64,000 nt of DNA from Clostridia bacterium (lineage in GTDB: Bacteria > Bacillota > Clostridia > Oscillospirales > Acutalibacteraceae): the NCBI GenBank assembly GCA_017416485.1, contig JAFQCH010000016.1, forward strand, positions 124,001 to 188,000, in the 5' to 3' direction. A model generated the notes under the pieces. That model worked only from the letters and a program-made list of their open reading frames with translations, did no database searches and had not been told where the DNA came from. The translations under genes and the position numbers were made by a program. The number at the start of each line of letters is the position of its first letter. Position 1 is the stretch's first letter. This document shows, in pieces, positions 8,920 to 18,245 of this stretch.

Positions 8920-9768
8920 TTATATTCCGTTCTGCTTTTTAGCCGCAATCACGGTATTCTGCATGAGCATGGCGATGGTCATGGGACCCACACCGCCGGG
9001 AACAGGGGTGATGGCAGAGGCCTTCGTGCTGACAGCTTCAAAGTCCACATCACCGCAGAGCTTGCCGTTTTCAAGGCGGTTGATGCCGACGTCGATCACA
9101 ACCGCACCGTCTTTCACCATGTCTGCTGTCACAAAATTCGGTCTTCCGACAGCGGCAATGATGATGTCTGCAGCCTTTACTGCCTCTTTGAGGTTGACGG
9201 TGCGGGAATGGCAGACTGTGACCGTGGCATCGGCGGCGAGCATCAGCAGAGCCGCAGGTTTGCCGACAATGTTGCTTCTTCCGATGACAACGCAGTTTTT
9301 ACCCTTGCAGTCGATGTTTTCATACTTGAGCATTTCCATAATGCCGGCGGGTGTGCAGGGCAAAAAGCCCTCTTTGCCCGACAGCAGAAGTCCCGCATTG
9401 ACGGGGTGGAAGCCGTCTACGTCCTTTTCGGGCAGGATGGCACTCGTGATTGTGTCTTCATCAATGTGCTTGGGCAGGGGCAACTGACAAAGAATGCCGT
9501 TGACCGTTTTGTCTGCATTTAAGTTTGCAATCAGTTTCAGAAGGTCTTCCTGTTTTGTGTCGGCGGGCAGTCTGTATTCAAGCGAACGCATGCCGCAGGC
9601 TTCGCAGGCCTTTTTCTTGTTGCCGACATACACCTGTGATGCGGGATCGTCACCCACCAAAATGACCGCAAGGCAGACTTCAATGCCTTGTTCTTTTAAT
9701 TTTGCAACCTCTGCGGCGGCTCTTTCCTTGACCGCCGCGGAGATTTCTTTACCGTTTATGAGTTTCAT
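8920..9768 (-). CDS. folD: Bifunctional methylenetetrahydrofolate dehydrogenase/cyclohydrolase FolD
   Basis: Oxidises 5,10-methylene-THF and hydrolyses methenyl-THF to 10-formyl-THF in one-carbon metabolism. At 282 residues it has the normal length. VGDDPASQVYVGNKKKACE (with the Tyr and catalytic Lys region), GILCQLPLP, KDVDGFHPVN, PCTPAGIMEML, VIGRSNIVGKP and the C-terminal TPVPGGVGPMT are all present. It is the last gene of a leftward operon after three sugar-type genes; its ATG lies 5 bp after the stop of the isomerase-like gene. The link with sugar genes is unusual and may be incidental. Confidence 0.96.
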   Translation of the reverse strand: MKLINGKEISAAVKERAAAEVAKLKEQGIEVCLAVILVGDDPASQVYVGNKKKACEACGMRSLEYRLPADTKQEDLLKLIANLNADKTVNGILCQLPLPKHIDEDTITSAILPEKDVDGFHPVNAGLLLSGKEGFLPCTPAGIMEMLKYENIDCKGKNCVVIGRSNIVGKPAALLMLAADATVTVCHSRTVNLKEAVKAADIIIAAVGRPNFVTADMVKDGAVVIDVGINRLENGKLCGDVDFEAVSTKASAITPVPGGVGPMTIAMLMQNTVIAAKKQNGI

Positions 9769-9773
9769 GTTGT

Positions 9774-10739
9774 TTATACCCACCACATCGCAGCGGCATC
9801 TTCGGTGATCAGAACGTTTTTCAGCGTTCCGACAGCCTTGGACAGACCTTCGTTCTGGCTCATGAGGGAATCTTCGTGTTCAATGGACAGAACATGGTCA
9901 TACCCCACAAGACGCAGGTTGCTGACGATGTCTTTCCAATACAGTTCGTCGTTGCCGTAGCCGACCGAACGGAAGCTCCATGCACGGTTGACAACATCGG
10001 CATAAGGTGTCATGTCAAGCACACCCGTACGCGCGGTGTTGTATTTGTCCACTCTGGTGTCCTTTGCGTGGACGTGGAAAATAGCATCCTTGAGCGTGCG
10101 GATAACCACAACGGGATCCATGCCCTGCCAGATGAGGTGCGACGGGTCGAAGTTTGCACCGATTTCGGGGCCGACGGCTTCGCGAAGACGAAGCAGGGAC
10201 TGCGTGTTATAAACGCAGAAACCGGGATGCAGTTCGAGTGCGATCTTGTCTACACCGTGTGCTTTTGCAAACGCAACCGTGTCTTTCCAATAGGGAATGA
10301 GCACTTCGTTCCACTGCCATTCGAGCACTTCCGAGAAGTCATTCGGCCACGGGCAGGTGACCCAGTTGGGATATTTTGCGGTTTCGCAGTCGCCGGGGCA
10401 ACCCGAGAAGGTGTTGATCTGATGAATATCCAGCTTTTCTGCAAGCAGAATGGTGTCCTTGATGACCTTGTCAAACTTTGCGGCAATTTCCTTGTTGGGA
10501 TGCACGGGGTTTGCATGGCAGGACAGGGCACTGATTTCAACATTATACTTTTTAATGAGTGCTTTGAATTCTTCAAGAGCCTTGGTGTCATTGAGCAGAA
10601 TGTCGGGGTTTGCGTGTGCATTGCCGGGGTATCCGCCGCAACCGATTTCGACCATTTCAATGCCGAGCGAGGTGAAATATTTGAGTGCATCTTCCAGCGG
10701 AAGATTGCTCAGAAGTGTGGTAAATACGCCTAATTTCAT
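9774..10739 (-). CDS. Sugar phosphate isomerase/epimerase family TIM barrel
   Basis: A 321-residue xylose-isomerase-like TIM barrel (AP-endonuclease 2 superfamily). It shows MKLGVFTTLLSNLP, MVEIGCGGYPG, ISALSCHANP, ALELHPGFCVYN, GANFDPSHLIWQG, HVHAKD and SIEHEDSL; the Glu/Asp/His set matches the divalent metal site of the family. Such proteins isomerise or epimerise sugars or inositol derivatives; the substrate is not readable. It sits between a paralogue (10752-11468) and folD in one operon led by a Gfo/Idh/MocA dehydrogenase, which suggests catabolism of an inositol- or glycoside-like substrate. Confidence 0.88.
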   Translation of the reverse strand: MKLGVFTTLLSNLPLEDALKYFTSLGIEMVEIGCGGYPGNAHANPDILLNDTKALEEFKALIKKYNVEISALSCHANPVHPNKEIAAKFDKVIKDTILLAEKLDIHQINTFSGCPGDCETAKYPNWVTCPWPNDFSEVLEWQWNEVLIPYWKDTVAFAKAHGVDKIALELHPGFCVYNTQSLLRLREAVGPEIGANFDPSHLIWQGMDPVVVIRTLKDAIFHVHAKDTRVDKYNTARTGVLDMTPYADVVNRAWSFRSVGYGNDELYWKDIVSNLRLVGYDHVLSIEHEDSLMSQNEGLSKAVGTLKNVLITEDAAAMWWV

Positions 10740-10751
10740 GTTTATTACTCC

Positions 10752-11468
10752 TTATACATTGGCTTTGAGCCACTTCATGCTTCTGCCGATATCGGAAAGA
10801 CCGTCCGGCACGGGATCGTCATTTTCAAGAACGATCCATTCAATGCCTGCATCTTTTGCGGCTTTGATGACGGCGGCAAGATCGTTGTTGCCTTCACCGA
10901 GTGCGGTGGGCTTGCGGTCGATGCCGTCCTTGATGTGCAGCAGAACGATATCCTCTTTGTTTTTGGTGATGTAATCATAGTTGTCCACACCGGCACAGAA
11001 ACTCCAGTAGGTATCGAGTTCAAGTTTACAGTATTCTGCCATAACCTGCATGGCGGTCTTGCCGTTGCGGAAAACCTTGAATTCTTCGGTATGGTTGTGG
11101 TAATAGGTCGGAATGCCGAGTTTTTCGGCGGCTTTTCCGAGAATTTTTGCGGTTTTTGTGGATTCTGCACAAGTGTCGTGCGGTGCCCCGCCGACACCGG
11201 CATACATAAGACCGAGTGTTTTGACATATTCGGCGGTTTTATTGATGTTGACGGGAAGATAGTCCTGCAGACCCATGTGTGTGCCCACGGCGACAAGTCC
11301 GCATTCATCGAGTTTTGCTTTGAGCACATCTGCTTCTACGCCGAAATAACCTGCAAATTCAACACCCTCAAAGCCGAGTTCCTTGATTTTGGGCAGAATG
11401 TTCAGCAGATCGTCACCGCATTTGATATGGTCACGTACGGAATAAAGCTGTACGGCAAGTTTCATCAT
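10752..11468 (-). CDS. Sugar phosphate isomerase/epimerase family protein, short form
   Basis: A 238-residue TIM-barrel protein of the same superfamily as its downstream neighbour but shorter. LAVQLYSVRDHIK, GVEFAGYFG, VGTHMG, YHNHTEEF (conserved His and Glu), LDTYWSFCAGVD and VLLHIKDG are typical. Two consecutive ATGs (11468 and 11465) follow GGAGG; the first is given. It may act on the product of the upstream dehydrogenase. Gaps of 12 and 17 bp to its neighbours support one transcript. Confidence 0.85.
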   Translation of the reverse strand: MMKLAVQLYSVRDHIKCGDDLLNILPKIKELGFEGVEFAGYFGVEADVLKAKLDECGLVAVGTHMGLQDYLPVNINKTAEYVKTLGLMYAGVGGAPHDTCAESTKTAKILGKAAEKLGIPTYYHNHTEEFKVFRNGKTAMQVMAEYCKLELDTYWSFCAGVDNYDYITKNKEDIVLLHIKDGIDRKPTALGEGNNDLAAVIKAAKDAGIEWIVLENDDPVPDGLSDIGRSMKWLKANV

Positions 11469-11485
11469 TTTATCCTCCGAAGTGA

Positions 11486-12586
11486 TTAGTCAAAGTATAC
11501 GGGTTCGCCTGTCTTTGCGGATGTGTAGATGGCTTCAAGAATCTGTGTGACGGTGGCTGCCTGTTCGGGAAGCACGCAGGGATCGGTGTCGGTTTCAATG
11601 GCCTTGAGCCAACGACCCATGTCAACCACAGAAGCATCGGAACTTGTGTTGCCGTCATAGAATGCAACACCGCCTGCATCGAGGTTGGGCTTTTCAATGG
11701 TCTGTCTGCCGTGGCGGACATAGTTGAGCTTGACTTCGTCAACCGTGTCGATACCGCCGTTGACACCGCAAAGCATATAGGATGCTTCGATGGGCTTGGA
11801 AATGTTGAGTGCCCAGCTTGATTCGAGCATAACAACCGCACCGTTCTTCATGACAATGTAGCCGAATGCGGAATCTTCAACCGTGAACTTGGCGGGATCC
11901 CAGTCGCCCCATGCGTTGCCGGTGTTGGTCTGATCGCGAAGCTTTGCGAAGGTGTTGCCGACGACCATCTTGGGTTCGTAGTTGTTCATCATCCAAAGGG
12001 TGAGGTCGAGTGCATGGGTGCCGATGTCGATCAGCGGACCGCCGCCCTGTTCGTATTCGTTAAGGAACACACCCCATGTGGGAACGGCTCTGCGCCGGAT
12101 GGCAAGTGCCTTGCCGTAGTAGATTTCGCCCAGAACACCGCTTTCGACAACGCTTCTTGCATACAGGTTTTCAGGGGTCTGACGGTTCTGATAGCCGATG
12201 GTCAGCTTTTTGCCGGTGCGTTTTGCGGCTTCGCACATGGCAACTGCTTCCGCATAGGTTTTTGCCATGGGCTTTTCGCACATAACGTGCTTGCCGGATT
12301 CAAGTGCATCTATTGTAATGAAAGAGTGAGAACGGTTGGGGGTGCAGACATGAATAACATCAATGGTTTTGTCTTCAAGCAGTTCTTTGTATGCGGTTTC
12401 GCTGCCGTAATAAACCTTTGCATCTTCCGTGCCGAACTTTTTGGCAGCAGCTTTTGCTTTTTCTTCATCGATGTCGCAGAATGCAACCATTTCGCATTTG
12501 CCGTCGTATTTTGCGAGAGCAGGCATGTGTTTGCCGTTGGCGATGCCGCCGCAGCCGATGATACCGATACGAAGTTTTTCACTCAT
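11486..12586 (-). CDS. Gfo/Idh/MocA family NAD(P)-dependent dehydrogenase
   Basis: A 366-residue dehydrogenase. N-terminal Rossmann fold IGIIGCGGIANGKHMPALAK, then DVIHVCTPNRSH, HVMCEKPMAKTYAEA (the conserved EKP catalytic Lys) and GPLIDIGTHALDLTLWMM with the catalytic Asp/His pair. Family members oxidise sugars, inositols or glycosides at a ring carbon. It is the first gene of the operon continuing through both isomerase-like genes to folD. The start ATG at 12586 follows GGGAGGAA. Confidence 0.92.
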   Translation of the reverse strand: MSEKLRIGIIGCGGIANGKHMPALAKYDGKCEMVAFCDIDEEKAKAAAKKFGTEDAKVYYGSETAYKELLEDKTIDVIHVCTPNRSHSFITIDALESGKHVMCEKPMAKTYAEAVAMCEAAKRTGKKLTIGYQNRQTPENLYARSVVESGVLGEIYYGKALAIRRRAVPTWGVFLNEYEQGGGPLIDIGTHALDLTLWMMNNYEPKMVVGNTFAKLRDQTNTGNAWGDWDPAKFTVEDSAFGYIVMKNGAVVMLESSWALNISKPIEASYMLCGVNGGIDTVDEVKLNYVRHGRQTIEKPNLDAGGVAFYDGNTSSDASVVDMGRWLKAIETDTDPCVLPEQAATVTQILEAIYTSAKTGEPVYFD

Positions 12587-12706
12587 AGTAATTTCCTCCC
12601 ATAAATCGAGATAAATTTGACAGAAACACACAGTTTCATAGTTTTATTATATAAAACATTGATTTATTTTCAAATACTATTTTCCACATCGTAAGTAGAA
12701 TATTAT

Positions 12707-12741
12707 GCCGCCCGTTTGTGTAGTTTGCACAAACGGGCGGC
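12707..12741. terminator. Strong hairpin downstream of spoIIE
   Basis: A perfect 14-bp stem (GCCGCCCGTTTGTG / 7-nt loop / CACAAACGGGCGGC) 13 bp beyond the spoIIE stop. The U-tract is poor on the minus strand and fair on the plus strand (CGTTTTCTG), so its efficiency is uncertain. Confidence 0.6.
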
Positions 12742-12753
12742 GTTTTCTGTGAT

Positions 12754-15126
12754 TTATTGTCTTGCAAAAGCGGGTGCGCGGCTCGTTTTTTGCCGGGCGG
12801 AAGCTGCTTTTTCGCTGCTTTCCAGCCGCAGGGCAAGGCAGGTGATGTCGTCGGCTTTGCCTTGGGTGGAGCCCCGCAGGGCTTCTTCCATGATGCTCTC
12901 CACCGTTTGTGCCAAGTCGTGCGTGTTGTATCGCAGGGTTCTGAAAAAATCGGGATGAATTGCACTTGCACCGTCCGACAGCAGAAACAGTGTGTCGCCG
13001 TCTTGCATGGTGAATTCACAGCACACGGGGTCGGCTTCGTCAAGAATGCCCAAGGGCAGGGATTGCTGCTCTATAACGGCAACGGAGCTTTCACTTTGCA
13101 ACACGGAAAAGGATGCGCCCGCTTTATAAATTTTCACTTTTCCTGTATAAAGATCGATTATGGCAACATCCAGCGTTGCCACCGTTTCCTGCCGCGATCG
13201 CAACAGCAGTGCGGCATTGACAAGGCGTGCGGTGCACTCCACACTTAAGTGCGCTTTCAGCAGCGTCTGTGCCAGACCCGTGGTCATTAAGCTGTCGAGG
13301 GCTGCACGTTCGCCCGTGCCCATGCCGTCCGACAAAACGGCTATATATCGGCCTTTGGCATCACGGAAACACGCAACGGAATCCCCGCAGATCTGTTCTC
13401 TGCCGCCGATGCTTTGCAGATTTTCGCATTGAATGGCAAAGGCTGGCTGTTCATAAAAGCAGTAGTGCAAGCCTTTTTCGTCACACCGAACCGCCTTTGC
13501 AAAGGGCTGTTTCAGCTTGTCCGACAGCAAATTTTCAATCACTTGCAGGCAACTGCGTGAGGGGAGTGCGTTGAATTGAATGTGTATAAATATGCGTTTT
13601 TCTGCATCGTATTCTGCATAAACATCGGCAACGGAAATATCTGCTTTTTTCAGCAGATGTGCCGCCGTTTCGCGTATCATCGGGGCGGGTTTTGTGTCCG
13701 GGGCATGGCGCAGATCTTCCAGCACTCCTGCCGCGGTGCGCAGTTGCGTGCTTGCCAGTTTTTTAACGGCAAGAATTTCCTTGTTCTGTGCATTGCGTTG
13801 CAAAAATCGCGCATAGGCATCGTTGAAGGTGTGCAAAAGCGCTTCGGGTTTGCGGCAAGCGGCGGTCAGACGGTCGGGCAAGGTAACGGGGGTGAGTTGC
13901 CCGTCCTTGATGAGCCTTTGTTTGGCTTGCAGAAAAACAGGACGAAGCCCCGCCAGCGAGTGATCCCAGCAAAGACTTTGCCGCGGGCAATCCGCACAGC
14001 AGACACTGCGAACATAGTGGCAGATCTCCTCTTCTTTCGGGGCTTTCACATCGGAAATGCGTTCATTGACCTCGGCGGCAGTCTGTGCAAAGCTGTTAAC
14101 GGCGGTTTGCGCCTGTTGCAGTTGCTTGTCAAACACACTGCGCATTTCGAGGGCAAAATTTTTGCTGTCCGATGCGCCGAAACGGGTGCGGATTTTCTGT
14201 AAAAATCGGTCCGGGAATAATAAAAAAACAGTCCCCGCCGCCACCGCGGCAAGTGCATACAGAATGGGGTTGCCCGTTACGCCGTTTGCAATCATGGTCA
14301 GCATGCAAGAAACAATGTAGGCGAGCGCGGCGGCGAATTTGCTTGCGGGCATGCAAAGCCCCGCCAGCAATCCGCCCATGCAACAGGAAATAACGGTGTA
14401 AGCTCCGTCGTCAGACAGTCCTGCAATGCAACCGCAACACACCCCCGCCAGGCAACCGCCCGTTTCTTTGTTGCAATATGCGGCAATAAGCACCGTGAGC
14501 CCTGCCAACACCGCAGCAACAGGGAAGCCGAACGGACGAAAACGCATAACGGACAGAATTCCAACCCCGCAGGCAAGCAGGATGAGAATTTTGGTTCTGC
14601 GGTTCAGCACGGCGGTTGTTCCGTTTTGCACTGTTTGTGTGAGATTGCGCAGTAAAAATGTTCCCGCACCGCTGAGAATGCCCTCGCAGACACTTAAAAT
14701 CACCCCTGCGGCGGTGATTCCTTTTGCAAATTCCACCGCCACACTGCACACACACAAACTGCCCGCGGCGGCAAGCATAGGAAAGGTGCAGTCGTCTTCT
14801 TTTTCAAAATGGCCTTGTGCGGTGATGCGCAGTAATGTAAGCAGCACGACTGCGGAAATGTATTTGAGTGCGCCGAGTACATCGCAAAACAGCAGTACCC
14901 CCAATGACGAGCCGAATGCCGCCCATATTTCGCAATCGGTGGGCAGTGCCGCGGCAAGGGAAATGCCGAACGGGCGGATGTTTCCGATGAGCCTTGCATT
15001 GCTCAGCAAAAAGCCCGCGCCCACGCAAGCGGCATACCGCAAAACCGTTTTTGCCGTGCGGGGAAGGATGAATTTTGTTTTTTGAAACCGATGTGCACGC
15101 AGGGGGCGCTTTTTTAATTTTTCCAT
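12754..15126 (-). CDS. spoIIE: Stage II sporulation protein E, PP2C-type phosphatase
   Basis: Membrane phosphatase that dephosphorylates SpoIIAA and so activates sigma-F in the forespore. The 790 residues (B. subtilis about 827) have the expected plan: a basic N-terminus, about ten membrane segments (roughly residues 25-310), a central region with the Cys-rich VRSVCCADCPRQSLCW, and a C-terminal PPM phosphatase domain with LSDGMGTGERA and LLSDGASAI (metal-binding Asp residues). Its presence indicates an endospore former. It stands alone, divergent from the gene at 15314. Confidence 0.95.
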   Translation of the reverse strand: MEKLKKRPLRAHRFQKTKFILPRTAKTVLRYAACVGAGFLLSNARLIGNIRPFGISLAAALPTDCEIWAAFGSSLGVLLFCDVLGALKYISAVVLLTLLRITAQGHFEKEDDCTFPMLAAAGSLCVCSVAVEFAKGITAAGVILSVCEGILSGAGTFLLRNLTQTVQNGTTAVLNRRTKILILLACGVGILSVMRFRPFGFPVAAVLAGLTVLIAAYCNKETGGCLAGVCCGCIAGLSDDGAYTVISCCMGGLLAGLCMPASKFAAALAYIVSCMLTMIANGVTGNPILYALAAVAAGTVFLLFPDRFLQKIRTRFGASDSKNFALEMRSVFDKQLQQAQTAVNSFAQTAAEVNERISDVKAPKEEEICHYVRSVCCADCPRQSLCWDHSLAGLRPVFLQAKQRLIKDGQLTPVTLPDRLTAACRKPEALLHTFNDAYARFLQRNAQNKEILAVKKLASTQLRTAAGVLEDLRHAPDTKPAPMIRETAAHLLKKADISVADVYAEYDAEKRIFIHIQFNALPSRSCLQVIENLLSDKLKQPFAKAVRCDEKGLHYCFYEQPAFAIQCENLQSIGGREQICGDSVACFRDAKGRYIAVLSDGMGTGERAALDSLMTTGLAQTLLKAHLSVECTARLVNAALLLRSRQETVATLDVAIIDLYTGKVKIYKAGASFSVLQSESSVAVIEQQSLPLGILDEADPVCCEFTMQDGDTLFLLSDGASAIHPDFFRTLRYNTHDLAQTVESIMEEALRGSTQGKADDITCLALRLESSEKAASARQKTSRAPAFARQ

Positions 15127-15251
15127 GGTTGCAATACGTCCTTGTTTTGTTTATTCTCAACTTTATTGTAGCGCACTGCGCACGGCATTTTTTGTCATTC
15201 CCGCTTGCAGTTTTTGCATTCTTGCAGTCGAAAGAAACAGAAAAATTTGTC

Positions 15252-15280
15252 TTGCATTTAAAGAATTATTGTGTTATTAT
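15252..15280 (+). promoter_or_regulatory. Sigma-A promoter of the hydrolase-like gene
   Basis: TTGCAT (15252-15257), 17-bp spacer, TATTAT (15275-15280), about 34 bp before the GTG start at 15314. Confidence 0.6.
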
Positions 15281-15313
15281 ATACGATGAGTAATTTTCGG
15301 GAGGTGTTGCGGT

Positions 15314-16492
15314 GTGAAAAGCCCTGTTCTGATTGTGCCGGGAATCGGTTTTTGCAAAGTTTTCAACGGCAGTGAAGAGGCAACGGCATGGCCGCCTGCA
15401 CTCAACGAAGATGCTTTTATGAAGAGTCTGGGGCTGCGCCTCGGCAAAATGGCTCTGTTTCGTAAGGACAGCGGATTTTCGGATGCACTTGCGCAAATGG
15501 CGCAAGACATTTTTTCTCCCTTTGCGGCAGATGAAACGGGAGCGCACATCAACAACAACCTGTTTGCCCGCGCCGCCTGTTCCTTTGCGTCGCTTTCGGA
15601 AGAAGAAAAGACGGCGCAGTTCCGCCTTTTGCCCGTGCAGAAAATCTGCGAACAGATCGGGGAAGAAAATGTATTTGTTTTTCCTTATGATTTTTCGGGC
15701 GACCCGCTTGAAAACGGCAAAAAACTTGCCGCGTGTATTGATGAAATTTGCACATCCCGCGGTTGTGAAAATATTTCTCTGCTGTGTGTCGGTTGCGGCA
15801 GTACGGTCGTGAACGCATACCTTGCAGAAAATGAAACTGCAAACAGGCTCGATCAACTTGTTTTCTGTTTTTCGCCCCTCAACGGCAGTCTGCTGTTGTC
15901 GGATCTGCTGTTGGACAGTTTTGATTACCGCAAAAGCGCATCCTTCCTCTGCTCGGTCATGAAGCAGGAGGATGCGGGCATGTTCATTGACCTGGACCGC
16001 ATGATTCCGGGGCTTCTCGAAAATGTGTTCGATAAAGTTTTTACCGTTGTGCGCGATCTGTTTTTGAATCTGCCTGCGGCATGGGCATTGTGCCCGTCGG
16101 ACGATTACGAAGACCTGGCCGAAGAACTGCTGGCAGACAAACCGCTTCTCAAATCCCGCACCGATGCCTTTGATGCCGTGCGCCGTGCATTGCCCGCATT
16201 GTTGCAAAAACTGCAAAATGACGGTGTTTCCGTGCACATTCTTGCAGGCTCTGCCTTGCCGTTTTTTGCGCTTTCAAAATCCTCGGATGTGGTCAGCGAC
16301 CGGCTTGTGAACACATCCTCGGCGGCGCTGAATGATTCCATTGAAGAAACGGCGGATGTGGCAGGTTACGCAATCGACGAAACCAAAGCCTGTTTGCCCG
16401 CACAAACAGTGTATTTCCCCGGCGTGTCCCACATGCAGGCACTCAAAAATGAACAGGTGCAAGCATTGCTCACCCAAATTCTGACCAACTGA
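15314..16492 (+). CDS. Alpha/beta-hydrolase-like protein, LCAT-type, nucleophile apparently lost
   Basis: A 392-residue protein. The N-terminal SPVLIVPGIGF, the middle VFVFPYDFSGDPLENGKKLA and the C-terminal FPGVSHMQALKN resemble lecithin:cholesterol acyltransferase-like lipases (PF02450-type: fpYDWR, and the final His loop). Where the family has GHSMGG, this protein has LCVGCGSTVV, with no GxSxG. It may therefore be inactive or bind rather than cleave. No signal peptide. The GTG start follows GGGAGGTG by 8 bp. The relation to the adjacent ABC transporter is unclear. Family placement is tentative. Confidence 0.6.
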   Translation: MKSPVLIVPGIGFCKVFNGSEEATAWPPALNEDAFMKSLGLRLGKMALFRKDSGFSDALAQMAQDIFSPFAADETGAHINNNLFARAACSFASLSEEEKTAQFRLLPVQKICEQIGEENVFVFPYDFSGDPLENGKKLAACIDEICTSRGCENISLLCVGCGSTVVNAYLAENETANRLDQLVFCFSPLNGSLLLSDLLLDSFDYRKSASFLCSVMKQEDAGMFIDLDRMIPGLLENVFDKVFTVVRDLFLNLPAAWALCPSDDYEDLAEELLADKPLLKSRTDAFDAVRRALPALLQKLQNDGVSVHILAGSALPFFALSKSSDVVSDRLVNTSSAALNDSIEETADVAGYAIDETKACLPAQTVYFPGVSHMQALKNEQVQALLTQILTN

Positions 16493-16535
16493 TTTTTTTT
16501 ACATAAACTTCAATCCCAACAAAGGAGACGATACA

Positions 16536-17330
16536 ATGGATTACATCCCTTCGGACATCAACCCCGCAACGGGACAGCCGTATTTCCCGCAGCAGGAAGA
16601 TGTTGTCATCTACACCCGCAACACATTTGCGTTCAAGGTGCGCAACCTCTCCAAATCCTACGGCGACAATCTGGTGCTGGATAACATTTCGTTTGATATC
16701 CCCGCAGGCAGAATCGTCGGTCTGCTCGGCCCCAACGGCTGCGGCAAAACAACGCTGATCAAAATTCTGGCAGGGCTTATCAATGACTACACGGGTCTTG
16801 TCAAGGTAGACGGCAAGCGCATCGGCATTGCCTCCAAGTCGCACACGGCTTACCTGCCCGACAAAACCTTCTTCCCCGGCCGCTTCCGCACCATCGACTG
16901 CATCGATTATTTCCAGGACTTCTTCACGGACTTCAACCGTGAAAAGGCAATCGATTTCATGGATCGCTTCGGCATCGAACGCAATCAGCGTGTGCAGACC
17001 ATGTCCAAGGGTATGCAGGAAAAACTGCAACTTCTGACCGTCATGGCACGCGAAGCAGACATTTATCTGCTCGACGAACCGCTTGGCGGTGTTGACCCTG
17101 CAGCAAGAAGCGTGATTCTTGACATTATTATGAATAACTACAAAGAGGATGCAACCGTGCTTCTGTCCACGCACCTCGTCAACGACCTTGAAACGAGCTT
17201 CGACCACGTTCTGATGCTCGGCAAGGGCAGTGTTCTTGTGAATACCGGCATCGACAATCTTCGTCAGACCGGTAAATCCGTTGAAGAAATCTTTAAGGAG
17301 GTTATCGGCGATGCTTGGGAAGTTGATTAA
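16536..17330 (+). CDS. ABC transporter ATP-binding protein
   Basis: A 264-residue ATPase. Walker A GPNGCGKTT, signature motif MSKGMQEKL (LSGGQ replaced by SKGMQ, as in many small efflux ATPases), Walker B IYLLDEPLGGVD and switch His in STHLV. It begins with a 30-residue Pro/Tyr-rich extension before the normal ABC start. The next gene (membrane protein) overlaps its 3' end by 20 bp, so the pair makes one exporter, likely for a lipid, peptide or antibiotic. A ribosome site AAAGGAG precedes the start. Confidence 0.93.
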   Translation: MDYIPSDINPATGQPYFPQQEDVVIYTRNTFAFKVRNLSKSYGDNLVLDNISFDIPAGRIVGLLGPNGCGKTTLIKILAGLINDYTGLVKVDGKRIGIASKSHTAYLPDKTFFPGRFRTIDCIDYFQDFFTDFNREKAIDFMDRFGIERNQRVQTMSKGMQEKLQLLTVMAREADIYLLDEPLGGVDPAARSVILDIIMNNYKEDATVLLSTHLVNDLETSFDHVLMLGKGSVLVNTGIDNLRQTGKSVEEIFKEVIGDAWEVD

Positions 17331-18219
17331 AAACGGGTTTAAGTCCAATCTTTCCGCAACCTTTACCATTTATATCACCATGCTCATCATGAGCGTTGTG
17401 CTGGGTGCTCTCATTCTGTTTGACTTCACTTCATTCGGCACAAACGGTGCAGTTGCGGCGCTCGTTTCCAAACTGGTTGTTTCTTTGGCTCTGTGCGTGA
17501 CCGCCATCGTTTCGGTCATTCTCACACTCGTTGCTGTGTTCGGCGATTTCACCAGAAACATGTACGGCACCGAAGGCCACCTGACCATGGCTCTGCCCGT
17601 GCGCGGCTCTGCTCTGTTGCTTGCAAAGTGGATCGCAGGTGCCCTGTGCGTGATCATCAGCTATTTTGTTTTCTATTTAAGCCTTGTTTTCTGTTCATTC
17701 TCGGTGCTTACGGACTTAAGCGGGTATATCAACGCGGGTGATGCGGCATCCTATAATGTCTACGCCATCGCATGGCAGTTCATCACCTATGCAATTCAGG
17801 CATCGGGCAAAGTGATTCCAGACGAAAGCATCATCTTCACCATGGTCAACCTTTATGCCATGGAAGGTGCCATCCGTGTGTGCATCTTTGTGTTGCTTGT
17901 TTTCTTTGCAGTCACGCTGTCGCACGTGCGTCCGTTCAGCAAAACCAAGAAATTGGGGCCCATCCTTTATTTCTTCGCAAGTTTTGCCGTCATCGAAGGC
18001 ATTGCAAAGCTGATTTCAAAGGTTTTCAATATTTATATGCTTGTGGATGCCAACTACGCATTCACCTTCTCCATGCAGGAAAGCGAAGCCAACCTTGCAT
18101 GGTCTTACGGGCTGGGGGCTTACCCCATCACGGGCGTTTATTGCTCGCTGATCATGTCCATTGCCGTGTTCCTTGTAACGGCATATCTGATCGACCGCAA
18201 GGTCAATGTGGACGCATAA
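17311..18219 (+). CDS. ABC transporter membrane protein
   Basis: A 302-residue integral membrane protein with about six hydrophobic segments (for example TIYITMLIMSVVLGALILF, the next one ending SVILTLVAVF, and a C-terminal SLIMSIAVFLVTAYL). It overlaps the ATPase gene by 20 bp; the ATG at 17311 follows AAGGAGG with about 10 bp spacing. It is the permease partner of the upstream ATPase. It resembles ABC-2-type efflux permeases of Clostridia by topology only; the cargo is unknown. Confidence 0.85.
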   Translation: MLGKLIKNGFKSNLSATFTIYITMLIMSVVLGALILFDFTSFGTNGAVAALVSKLVVSLALCVTAIVSVILTLVAVFGDFTRNMYGTEGHLTMALPVRGSALLLAKWIAGALCVIISYFVFYLSLVFCSFSVLTDLSGYINAGDAASYNVYAIAWQFITYAIQASGKVIPDESIIFTMVNLYAMEGAIRVCIFVLLVFFAVTLSHVRPFSKTKKLGPILYFFASFAVIEGIAKLISKVFNIYMLVDANYAFTFSMQESEANLAWSYGLGAYPITGVYCSLIMSIAVFLVTAYLIDRKVNVDA

Positions 18220-18245
18220 AAACCATTTAAACGGAGGGGATCGGT

